Below are positions 8,764 to 19,300 of a stretch of 39,234 nucleotides of DNA, one piece after another. Origin of the DNA: a virus; the IMG/VR virus record IMGVR_UViG_3300022602_000218, positions 1-39,234 of that record; one strand, 5' to 3'. The first letter of the stretch is position 1. Every line of letters starts with the position of its first letter. Below the pieces are notes generated by a model. It was not told the DNA's origin. It ran no database searches and worked only from the letters and a program-made list of their open reading frames with translations. The position numbers were made by a program, and so were the translations under genes.

Positions 8764-10452
8764 TTATATGGATCCGTTGTCAGTCCAAACTCCTGCTGTC
8801 AATAACCATGAATTAACTGTTATACCTGCATCTGGTGTAATAACTCTACAAATAGTGCCATTAACATGTTCTTCTTTTGGAAATACTTTTGCAATAATAG
8901 CTTGAATCTGTGTATCAGTTTGTCCAGACGTGGGTATAGTCAATGACAACGGTGCCAATTTAACTTGGTATTGCACATAGGAAACATTAGCTGCATCCGT
9001 TGAACTTGGACTACCGTTCATTGCTAAGTTAATCATTGGAGTAGAACTTAGATTAACTGCGCCTGTTCCTGGGTTCAATACAATAGTATTTCCACTAGAT
9101 GTTATTGTGTTGCTGGTCATTGTAAGATTACCAACCGTTAAGTTAGTTAAATTACTAACGCTAACAAGTCCAGCTGCACTACTAACACTAGATCCTAATG
9201 ATGTAGATGATAAAATTGGTACACCATTAATACTAAAATATTTGCCAGCCGCTAAATCAAAGTTTTCAGAACTAGAAAATGCACCACCATTGGCAGAATC
9301 AATAGTATTAGACCATAACAATGTTTTATTTGTTGTTCCTGCAATAATTAAACCAGATCCATTAGCTGTTGTATTGCTAGGTGATCCTGTTTTTGCCAAT
9401 GTAATTGTATAATCTTCAAGAGTAACTGTAGCAGTATTGTTGCTAGTAGTAGTTCCGTTAACTGTTAAATTGCCTTCAATAATAACATTACCAGGTCTTG
9501 CAGAATCGCCTGGAGTTCCAATGTGTAATGTTGCTTGCGGATTTGCGTTATAAATTCCCGCACGACGTGAAACAGAATTAATGAATAATGCCGGAGTTGA
9601 TGCTGATGTTTCTAAATTAATTGTAAAATTTTCACTAGATACAGCATTATTTTGTAATGTAAAGCCAGATGCAGAATTTACATTAACTGAAAAATTACCA
9701 TTTGGGCCAAGTACTAACGGATTAACATTAGTAATATTCAACGATCCGGTTGCCGATATTATGTTAGAACTATTACCCGAAGATAACATTAAGTCTCCAA
9801 CAGTTTTTAATGTTCCGTCTGCGGCAACTAATGCGTTAGCTTTACTGGATACTTGATTAAACACCATTCCAGAAATTGTACTAGATGTAAATCCTGTGAA
9901 TATATTTCCTGTAATACCAGGTATGGTAGTAGCAGGTGTAAATGTAGTTTTGCTATACACACCTATTAGTGTTTGTGCTACATATAAAGATACAATTACA
10001 TGTGGTGTTCCGGCAGTATCTAATACTGTCGATGTTTCAAATCCTGATAAACCTTGTTGTGCAGTAAAGATTGGCCAAGGTAATGATAAATTTGTCCCAT
10101 CATTAAAAAATAATTGCGATGTATAATTATTCACCCACAAATCACCAGCAACCATAGGAGGTTGAGAACTGCCTACAATAGTTCCACCTGCTTTTTGGAA
10201 TCCGTTAATTCCAGAATAAACTTTTAATTGTGATGATGAAGTATCATACCACAATTGACCTATAACTGGTTTTGTAGGTTGAACAGTATTTGCAAAATTT
10301 TCTAGCAAATAAACTAAATTTTCATTTATGTATTGTCCGTAACCAGTAGCATTTTTACCAATTAATGTTAAATTAGTTGCAGTTTGATCAATTTGTCCGT
10401 CGGGTATAGCAACTAATTGATTGCCAGATGTTAAAGTAATAGAATAACTCAT
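8764..10452 (-). CDS. Tail fibre protein with shared N-terminal module and unique C-terminus (562 aa)
   Basis: The shared module is present: LIGKNATGYGQYINENLVYL at about residues 30-49, GQLWYD at 65-70 and GDLWVN at 103-108. The middle contains IEGNLTVNGTTTS followed by TVTLEDYTITLAKTG, a stretch I know from other T4-like fibre proteins. The last about 70 residues (LAPLSLTIPTSGQTDTQIQA and onwards) have no collar or YADLAE domain and I do not recognise them; this is probably a different tip. The ATG overlaps the stop of the 753-aa gene (TAATG), which suggests translational coupling. No separate promoter is seen. I infer a fibre subunit that either makes its own trimer or acts as a connector for the other paralogues. 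Confidence 0.78.
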   Translation of the reverse strand: MSYSITLTSGNQLVAIPDGQIDQTATNLTLIGKNATGYGQYINENLVYLLENFANTVQPTKPVIGQLWYDTSSSQLKVYSGINGFQKAGGTIVGSSQPPMVAGDLWVNNYTSQLFFNDGTNLSLPWPIFTAQQGLSGFETSTVLDTAGTPHVIVSLYVAQTLIGVYSKTTFTPATTIPGITGNIFTGFTSSTISGMVFNQVSSKANALVAADGTLKTVGDLMLSSGNSSNIISATGSLNITNVNPLVLGPNGNFSVNVNSASGFTLQNNAVSSENFTINLETSASTPALFINSVSRRAGIYNANPQATLHIGTPGDSARPGNVIIEGNLTVNGTTTSNNTATVTLEDYTITLAKTGSPSNTTANGSGLIIAGTTNKTLLWSNTIDSANGGAFSSSENFDLAAGKYFSINGVPILSSTSLGSSVSSAAGLVSVSNLTNLTVGNLTMTSNTITSSGNTIVLNPGTGAVNLSSTPMINLAMNGSPSSTDAANVSYVQYQVKLAPLSLTIPTSGQTDTQIQAIIAKVFPKEEHVNGTICRVITPDAGITVNSWLLTAGVWTDNGSI

Positions 10453-12713
10453 TATAGTACACCAGTAAAGATTATGTAATTTACAGTTTGATAAGGATTC
10501 ATAATAGTAATAGGTTGGCTAGTAGTGTTTGTACCAGCTATACCAGAACTACTAGGTAAACCATAACCCTGTGTGCTCGGAGTTGAACTACTTGTAACAT
10601 TTAGTCCAAGACCAGGATCAGCATTGTTAGTTTGTTCAGAATCGTTAGTAGGGTTTGGCAAACCAACAGCAAAATATTGATGAGAACCTGTGTTCAAACT
10701 GTGTTTGTGATCTGGTAAGTTTGCTGTTTGAATTGTAACTGTGTTTGTTCCAGAAGATGCACCTATTACATCTGCTGTAGGATCAGTTACACGGTTAGCA
10801 GAACCTCCGCCTGCCGATACTTCAATATTAGCATTTGAGGAAGAAGGAACATACAACTCGTTATTCATATTGTCAGCACCTAATGGGAAACGTCCTCTTA
10901 GGTCTGGTAATGCAAAAGTTTGTCCGGCACCACCAATCAATAACGATGAATCTTTATATGTATATCCAATAACATTATACAACTCACTGTAGATTGATTG
11001 TAAAACTTCGCTGCCATCACATAACAAATAACCAGCTGGTAATGATTTACCTAATCCAACAGATCCTGCCCATGGTAAAATTGTTCCCACAGGAACAGTT
11101 GCCACATTTTTAAGAAAATCTGATTTAGCTTGTTTTAATAATGTAGTATTTGATTGCCCTATACGATTAATAATTATTTCATCTGTATTGTAAGAATCAT
11201 ATGCTGCTGTTTTATTATTAATAAAATCTGTGCTTAATGTTGTATTAAATGTTACTTGTCCATTAGTTGTTTGTCCATTGAAAGTAAATCCAACAGAATC
11301 AACTACGTCACCTGCAATAGTAAATCTAGTAGAAGATGATAATTTAGATGCTCCACCGTTTACATTACCTGATAACGATCCTGTAAAATTACCATTAAAT
11401 GTTCCGACAAAATTCTGTGCGTAAATATTTCTAAATTGTTGAGTAGCTGAACCAATATCATATAGTTGGTTAGCAGTAATATCTCCAACTGTTTTACCTG
11501 GCAATATAACTGCTCCAGCGGTTGGTACATTCGAAATTAAATTGTTAACAAACACATTTCCGTAATTTGTAACGTTACCGCCAAATGTAGATGTTAATGC
11601 AACACTTAATCCACCCTGTGTAACAATACTACCAGTTGCTGTTGTAAATGTTGACCCAGAAGTATAAGAACTATCAGTAGTATCTGTTATAGTCAATGTA
11701 CCTGGTATACTGTTTGTAGTATCAGGTCTAATAATAACTGTACCTAAAACATCTAATGTAGCAGTAGGAACTGAATTATTATAACCTACTCCAATTTTTC
11801 CGTTTGGTGAAAGAGTTAAAACACTATTTTTTGTTGTAGAATTGGTTAAAGTAAAATTAACACTACTGCTAGAGTTTATATTTGTAAAGACAACAGAACT
11901 TCCCGATTTACCTATACTAAAACTTGCATCACCACCAAGAGTTAAACCGCCATCATTTTGAATAGTTAGTTTACTATTAGTTAAACTTGCTACATCTGAT
12001 CTTAAAAAATTGCTAGATGATACAGCGGCGTTATTAATTAGTAGAGCGTCTGCAGAACTTGCTGTACCCCAAAATCTTGTTGCTCCAGTGCTAGCATCAA
12101 GTGTGCTTAAATTGACACCTTCATTAATAGTAGCAAAGCCAGGTATTGGAGTTTGAGGTGTAAATGTATCTTTACTTATAATACAAATTCTATAACTGTT
12201 TTCCGTTGATCCAGACGAATACATAGAGATAACAGAATGTGCAACTGGTGGACTTGCTTTGTCAACAATTTCTTCTACAATTGGTCCTGTAGTAGATCCT
12301 TGACTAAATTGCGGTCCAACTAAAATCCAAGCACTTCCAGAGAACAAATATAACTGACTATTTGTAGTATCTACCCATAAATCTCCAACTGTACTAGCTT
12401 CTATACTAGGAATGTCAACAGATGAAGATCGTTTTAATGCGCCGGCTTCGACCCATGTCGTGCCATCATATACTTTAAGAAGGTTACCAGCATTATCATA
12501 CCATAATTGTCCTTGAACTGGGTTAGCAGGAGCAGTAGGTGCTGCAAAATTTTCTAGCAAGTGTAATAAATCTCCAGAAATAACTGGTGCATAACCGTTG
12601 TAGTTTTGTCCTACAAAAGTAATGCTAGTCTGGGTATTCAAACTCTGATCATTAACAACAATTGCTGGTTTGCTAGGATTTTTTGATTCTGTATAATTTA
12701 CTGAATATGGCAT
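10452..12713 (-). CDS. Short tail fibre-like protein with tail-collar domain and His-rich receptor-binding tip (753 aa)
   Basis: The N-terminal shared module is divergent but clear (FVGQNYNGYAPVISGDLLHL near 33-52, GQLWYD at 68-73, GDLWVD at 110-115). The central shaft includes DIGSATQQFRNIYAQNFVGT. From about residue 540 there is a tail-collar domain: VPVGTILPWAGS, then LPAGYLLCDGSEV, then FALPDLRGRFPLGAD. The motif LPDHKHSL places His at 669 and 671, the same type of HxH element that binds zinc in the T4 short fibre gp12. The protein ends QPITIMNPYQTVNYIIFTGV, a typical collar-protein ending. T4 gp12 is 527 aa, so this one has a longer shaft. It is the first of the four paralogues, starts 11 nt after the 202-aa gene (RBS GGAGAG), and is probably the gp12-like irreversible-binding fibre. 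Confidence 0.85.
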   Translation of the reverse strand: MPYSVNYTESKNPSKPAIVVNDQSLNTQTSITFVGQNYNGYAPVISGDLLHLLENFAAPTAPANPVQGQLWYDNAGNLLKVYDGTTWVEAGALKRSSSVDIPSIEASTVGDLWVDTTNSQLYLFSGSAWILVGPQFSQGSTTGPIVEEIVDKASPPVAHSVISMYSSGSTENSYRICIISKDTFTPQTPIPGFATINEGVNLSTLDASTGATRFWGTASSADALLINNAAVSSSNFLRSDVASLTNSKLTIQNDGGLTLGGDASFSIGKSGSSVVFTNINSSSSVNFTLTNSTTKNSVLTLSPNGKIGVGYNNSVPTATLDVLGTVIIRPDTTNSIPGTLTITDTTDSSYTSGSTFTTATGSIVTQGGLSVALTSTFGGNVTNYGNVFVNNLISNVPTAGAVILPGKTVGDITANQLYDIGSATQQFRNIYAQNFVGTFNGNFTGSLSGNVNGGASKLSSSTRFTIAGDVVDSVGFTFNGQTTNGQVTFNTTLSTDFINNKTAAYDSYNTDEIIINRIGQSNTTLLKQAKSDFLKNVATVPVGTILPWAGSVGLGKSLPAGYLLCDGSEVLQSIYSELYNVIGYTYKDSSLLIGGAGQTFALPDLRGRFPLGADNMNNELYVPSSSNANIEVSAGGGSANRVTDPTADVIGASSGTNTVTIQTANLPDHKHSLNTGSHQYFAVGLPNPTNDSEQTNNADPGLGLNVTSSSTPSTQGYGLPSSSGIAGTNTTSQPITIMNPYQTVNYIIFTGVL

Positions 12714-12724
12714 TTATTCTCTCC

Positions 12725-13333
12725 TTAAGCTGACACTAGGCCAGTTAAACTTTGAATACGTACCGTATAATCAATTTGAACTAAACGATTCAAACTCTTT
12801 AATACAGGATGGAAAACTACATGAGTTAGTAACAATGTAGAACCGTCAGCATTAAGACTTTGTAATCCTAATTCATCGAACACATAAGCAGTATCACCAT
12901 TTGCAGTAACATCGTATGCTTCTTGTCCGCTTGGCTCACCGTAATCTAATAAACAAGTAACAAATACATCAGTATAACTGTTACCAGTAGTATGGCGTGT
13001 TTCCATAAAATTTCTTGTAGGATCTAAGTTAGTACTAGAATTTTGATTCACTACCTTACTATAAGTTTGATTGTACAAACTAGCATTAACGCCGGAGGTG
13101 TTAGGTGTTAAGTAAGTAATAATTCCGGTAGGATCGATACTAGTTCCGCCATTTCCAAAAGCCATATTATAGATAAAGCCTTGTCCACTATTTGCAAGGC
13201 TGTTTGCTAATGCTACACTGATGTTTTCATAGTGAATAGCATTACGTTTATTAATATAAACTTCTTTAGAAATTGGATCGTGGATCTTAATATGACCCTC
13301 GATATGAATCCCAGTTACGTCTTTAGTCTGCAT
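12725..13333 (-). CDS. Unknown structural-region protein (202 aa)
   Basis: I do not recognise this protein. It begins MQTKDVTGIHIEGHIKIHDP, has FIYNMAFGNGGTSIDPTGII near residues 53-72 and ends with VQIDYTVRIQSLTGLVSA, a strand-rich, fold-like composition without repeats. It lacks the fibre module and has no catalytic motif, signal peptide or membrane helix. It sits between the giant protein and the fibre cluster and has its own late-promoter motif and an AGAGAG ribosome-binding site. That position fits a connector between the baseplate rim and the fibres, or a chaperone for fibre assembly. In T4 the same interval holds gp8, gp9, gp10 and gp11, but I see no sequence link to any of them. The coding assignment is firm, the function is not. 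Confidence 0.75.
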   Translation of the reverse strand: MQTKDVTGIHIEGHIKIHDPISKEVYINKRNAIHYENISVALANSLANSGQGFIYNMAFGNGGTSIDPTGIITYLTPNTSGVNASLYNQTYSKVVNQNSSTNLDPTRNFMETRHTTGNSYTDVFVTCLLDYGEPSGQEAYDVTANGDTAYVFDELGLQSLNADGSTLLLTHVVFHPVLKSLNRLVQIDYTVRIQSLTGLVSA

Positions 13334-13353
13334 AATAATCTCTCTTTATCTTA

Positions 13354-13361
13354 TATTTATC
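13354..13361 (-). promoter_or_regulatory. T4-type late promoter motif (GATAAATA) for the 202-aa gene and fibre cluster
   Basis: The minus strand reads GATAAATA 21 nt from the ATG at 13333, inside the 36-nt gap after the giant gene. The identical octamer stands before the 662-aa fibre gene. It would restart transcription of the 202-aa gene and the downstream fibres after a 15.5-kb gene. Confidence 0.6.
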
Positions 13362-13369
13362 AATGGGTA

Positions 13370-16300
13370 TTAAGTAGTAGTTTTATAGTCAGAATACCAA
13401 ATACCAGAAGCTGATTTAATAAATTCTGCAATAATACTATTGTCATATAACACGTTTACACTGCTGTCCCACTCTTTTCCTATTCTTCTAACTACAGTTA
13501 CCTGTGTACCAGTAGTTAATGGGTTAGTTAAAGTAATAACTGGAGTAGTTTTATCAATACTAAAATCAGCAGGGAAACTTACATCTCCTGCAGGACTGTA
13601 AGGTGCATTGTTAACATTAAACACACTATAAGCTGATTTTTTCAAACGTATATTCTCTACAAAGAATTGCCAATATTCAGCTGAATCATCTGAAAAATTA
13701 GTTGAACTAGTATGATTTTCTATACAACGGTACGTATATTGACCAACAGTTACAATATTACCTACTATATAACTAGTATCTGGTAACCAACTTCCAGAGT
13801 TATCATAACCTCCTACAAATACTTCTATAGCATTTACATCTGTTGGAACAAAATCAACATTAACAGTTGTTCCGCCTACTGAAACAACTGTCTGAGAAGT
13901 AACTGTATCTTTGTAAGGAATTGTTTCGCTAGCACCAATGCCTTGTACTTTTGCACCAGCTTTATTCAAATTATAAATGCCAGTGCCCAATGTACCTCTA
14001 CGCAACTGTCCTAATACATTACCAACTTTTGTAAAATATTCAATTCTTTCTCCACGTATTTCGATAACACCGGGAATATAATTGTTGTTTGTTAAATTAG
14101 GAATGTCTAATTGACTTGCATCTACAACTGTTATTGTCGAATCATTCCAATGGAGATCCTGCGCCAATGTTGTTTGTTTATTTGCATTTAATCTCTTATA
14201 AGTAACACGATTTAACATATCCTTAAACTGCATATAAGCAATACCTGTTTTTAGTATGTTATTGCCAAAAGTTATAATAGATATTTTATCACCTGCTAGT
14301 GGCGGTCTGGCTAACTGAACTGTTATAAGATCGTCATTTAATTTGTAATCAATGGTAGGTGTTAATAAATTATTATTTTGAACTAACCATACATAATTAG
14401 TGTCAACGACTGATCTGTCTAACGTAATAATTCCGCCTGTAATTTGTTTATATTCAAAATATTTTATAGAATTTGGAGTGGAAGTTATTGCCGAAGCAAC
14501 TGTTACTTCCGTTCTTTCGATATCTAAATATGTATGGTCGTATGAACCAATAACTTCTACAGTATGTGTATTATCGTATGCCTGAGTAAAAGTTATTTGT
14601 CCTGATACTGGATTATAAAAATAACCGTTTTCACTTGTCACACTAATAATAAGTTCAGCTCCAACATTTGTTGTATAAACTGTTTGGTCAATTAAAACAG
14701 TCAACCCAGCCATATTGACTGTGTAATCTGTGTTTATAGTTAACAACTTACCAGCAACATAAACAAATATGTTAGCAACAGATGCACCATAAGGTTCGAC
14801 TCTTTCTGAATCAACGGTGTACAATAGTTGATTATTTTGAATTGTATAATAACTGTTAATAGGTGCCGATAAAATTGTATTATCAACTCTAACAATCATA
14901 CTTGTTTCATTTGGTAAACTTGTGCCTATTGGATATGTTAAGTTATAAGTTAAACCACCATTTGTAGCAACTGTTTCAGTATGAGTAATACTGAATGTTG
15001 GTTGATTTCCATTAACAATTACAAAATTAATTAAAGCATTTAACGAAGGAGCAGATGTAAATCTAATTCCAACTACTCCGGCTGTTTCATAAGTACTGTC
15101 CGTCTTAAACAATAAAGGAGACACAACTGTACCATCTACATATACTATAGATGTTATAGAAGTTTCCCATTTTGCATTAGTTATAAATTCCAATGTAGTA
15201 CCATCGCCTACAAAATAATCTAAATCTAATATATTTGATCCACTAAATCCAATACTATAAATTGTAACTACTTGTCCTGCTAATGGAACAGAACTAAAGA
15301 TAACATGTTTAAGTCTGTAATCTATACTATAATCAGTATTAAAAGTTTTTATTAAACCATTGACTTTTACAATAACTGCCTGTTGGCTGTTAGGTTGTTG
15401 GGAAATATTGAAGACAAATGTTGTGCCATCTCCGGTATAATTATCAACTTTAATTGTAGAATTACTTGCGTAAGGTCTGTCAAAAACTTTAATAGCAACG
15501 GTATCGACAACTTGTCCAGGCACAACTTCTTCGGGTGCTGGACTGTTTGTTGCAGTTGTAAATCCGTCTCCGTCAATAATGATATCATCAACAGCAATAC
15601 CAGTTGCTGTTGAATATACTCCTAAAGAATTTGCTGTTGTTCCGCCAGATAAACTTGTATCATAATCTATATTTTTAGGAATAGTACTACCATCGCTAGT
15701 AGATTTTCTTATAATAAATTCATCACCGTCAGATACTTCAAATCCATTTACGCCAACCGGTAAAGTAAACACAAATGGACTAGTTACTACAACAGGAGTT
15801 ACAATAATAGCATTAGAATTTGTCGGAGATCCTGTTATTGGAACATAATCTCCTGCATCTAATCTTACAGGATTTAATTGACCTGTGAGATTTAATACAA
15901 CATTTCCAGATGGTAAATTGTTAGTAAGAGTTACAACTCCGCCGCTTGATATAACGAGATCAATTGGTTGTACTAAAATTCTTGTAAAGGATATATTAGT
16001 ATTTGCTGTAAGATTTACATAAAGTATATTGCTAATTTTTACATGATAACTATCAATAATTTCAGTAATTATTGTACCGTAAACTAAAGAATCGGCAGTG
16101 CTACATGTAACTGAGTTTCCAGGATATAAATTTGCTGTACTTGTTACTGCAAGAACATCACTACCGGCAAAATTGAAACTAAATGTTAATGTTTCACCAT
16201 TAACAGGTGTAGTATCAGGTATTGCACTTAAAGTTAACACGTTTCCATTTATAGATTTAACAATTTGATTACTGACAAATCCTGAACCAGATACTGCCAT

Positions 16301-19300
16301 ACCTACTTGGATGCCTGTTGCAGAACTTACTGTAATTAAATTAGTATAACTTCCAACTTGTTGATAAGTTGCAGTAACTGATGTAGTTTCAACAGTTGTA
16401 ACTATAGATGCAGTAATAGGTTCTGCAAAAATACTGTAGTTAAAATCTAATTGATTACTGTATTCTCCTGAAGAATTATCATAAGATGTTGTATAATTTT
16501 CAATATAATAAATGTTTATTTCAGTGCCTGAAGTCCATGTACTCGGGAACGGAACGCCAGTAATAGGGAAAGTATATGTTCCTGCCGCAACTGTAACAGT
16601 GTAATCATCAAATGATGAATCATAATTATCCCATGAACCTGTATAGAACGGTGCAGAGCCCCAACCGCTAGAAATATCGAATCCTAAGCCGTCTACTATC
16701 ACTCCTCCGTAATCTACGCCATTCAACAACTGTGCTAGATCATTGCCTAATTGACCGACACCTGGTTTATAATAATAATTAATTCTATCAATTGCATTAA
16801 GCATCGATATATCAATCATATAAGTTACAACTATTGTACCAACTACAGTTGAAGAAAATGTTATTCTTCCTGTATATTGTGTATATCCAGACACCTTAGT
16901 ACTAACGGTAGTAAGTGTGTATAATTCTCTTAAGACTGGAACACCGTTTACTGTTACGCTAGATTGATTAATTTTAATATCAGGTGCCCATTTTAATCCA
17001 AACTGCAATCCACCTGAAGTTGTAATTGTTTCTACTTTTTTCAATTGTGTGTTATTAACAACTGTAGCAGTACGATCAAATGCTAATTCTATTAAGTTAG
17101 AACGTACAACACTATCACCAATAATTGCTATAGCAGTAGCAGCTACACCAGTAGTATTAAGCCCGCCAGTAATTGTAACAGTCGGAGCAGACAAATATCC
17201 GCTACCTGGTGTCATTAATACAATTCTGTTAATTGAACCATTACTATAAAATGCCTGAGCAGTTGCACCAGAACCAGAATTACTTGTTATAGTTACTGTG
17301 GGAGTACTAATATATCCAGAACCTCCGTTTACTAACACTAACTCAGTTACACTGAATCCAACATTATCTAACCAGAATTTCCATGGATATGTTTGAATAG
17401 CAGTATCTCCTGCCTCTATCTTTCCATTCACTACAGAAGTTTCTATAGATACAACTTTGCCGTTTTCGTATACAGGTTGTAAATCAAAATCAGTAATTGG
17501 TAATGATGCAGGATCTAAACTGGTATAATCGTCAATGTATTCTCTTACTTTTGTTCTGTATGGTTTAACTTCTGCCACATACTCTTCAAAATTACTTAAA
17601 TTATCAACAGGATATGTAACAGGTTGATCCAATGCACCAACATTGTGTCTTGCTTTTACAAAACTTGTCTTGAAAATCCAATCAACATAAATTTGTTCAC
17701 TGAACGCATATCTAACACTATCAAAGAATAAATTCAAGTATTCTTGAACAAATGTATCATTTCCAACAAGGATCTTATTTTTAATTGTGTTAAGGATAAT
17801 TCTTAATTCAATACTAGAATTGTTGTCATAGCCTATGCCATCAAAAATATCCGAATCAAGCCCTTCATTAGAAGTAATCATTGCATACAATGAAGAACTA
17901 AATTGTATTGTTCCGTTTTGTATCCCGACTACTTTGTAAGTCTGTGTCCAGTCAACTGATGTAGAATCAGCATATTTTTCTAATAACAACCAACCGCCTG
18001 AATTACCTGACAAAACTTTTACAAGTTCTCCCATAGCAGGAGCGATTGAATTCAAATCTACAAATGTGTTAACCAAATAATCTGCAGCAGTAAATTGACT
18101 ATAACCTGTAGAATACCAATCTACATACGACCAGTAGTTTCTAACATCATATGTTTTTGTCAATGTTCTGTTCCAACTCTTAGAAGTACTATCGTATGAG
18201 TATATACTCCAGTTACCGTTTGCTCGACTATCACTAGAAACTAAAACATTATACGGTGTGGTATAAACATTTATAAATTCCAAATCAGCATCAGTTGACA
18301 CTTCTTCATTCCATAATCCAGAAGTAGCAGTCGGTGGAACATCGTATGTTTCTAATGCTGATATATCATTAGAATATGCAATATCATACTGTATTAAGAA
18401 TTTATTAATAGTTTCAAAGAATTCTTTTAATGCTTCAAATCTATTAACAAACATACTTTGACGTGGTCTGTTTTCAACACCGTACCACAATTTAAGTGGT
18501 AAGGAAACATCAGGCACTAATTTGCCGTTCATGTCAACTCCGCATAAACTATCAAACCATTTTTGTTCAATAGCAGATGGTAAAGTAGTGTTAGGATCAT
18601 TGCTGATGATTTTCCACTGTGTATGTATATTTTGATCTGTTTTATCAATAGTCCAATATTCTATGCTTAACACAATATTTGTATCTGATAGATATTTTGA
18701 AGCATTTGTTAAACTAAATGTATTGGTACCTGTAATTGCAAGATATGTATAATCCTGTCCTTGAGGATCAGCAATTAGTTTTGAAACATCACTTGCTGAC
18801 ATATTTCGACCTAGTGCATCAGGAATTAAAACTTTATTTTTAACCCAGAAATAATAGGTATAAACAGGTGTGTTAGTTGTAGTGTTTATAGTATATTTTG
18901 TTGAATACACAGAATTTGAATATAAACTTTTACCACTAATACCGATAGCTAATCCTGATACTGTATCAGCTAAGGCATCCCACTGAGCCGGTGTATAAGA
19001 AGATTCTACCCATTCATAAATGTCTACACTAGCACCAGTTGCTAAAGTGTTCCATGTATTTGTTCGATAAACAATATCTTGGTCATAACTATTAACAAAT
19101 TTTGCAGTTGATAAATTCCACCACAAGGTTCCTACTTGTGCTGAACTCCAGTTATTACCAGTATTGACATTAGCTGGAACTGTGGCATCTGTGTATTTTG
19201 TAGTATCATAATACGAATATACAGCAGGATCGTAGAAAGATTTATATTTTATTTCTTCTTCGGCAGGTCCTGGGATTTTTCCTTGCAACGGATCTATAAC

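Noticed and set aside
12711-12718. AATAAATG as a late promoter of the 753-aa gene
   Set aside because: The match includes the ATG itself, leaving no room for a leader; the gene is probably read from the promoter at 13354.
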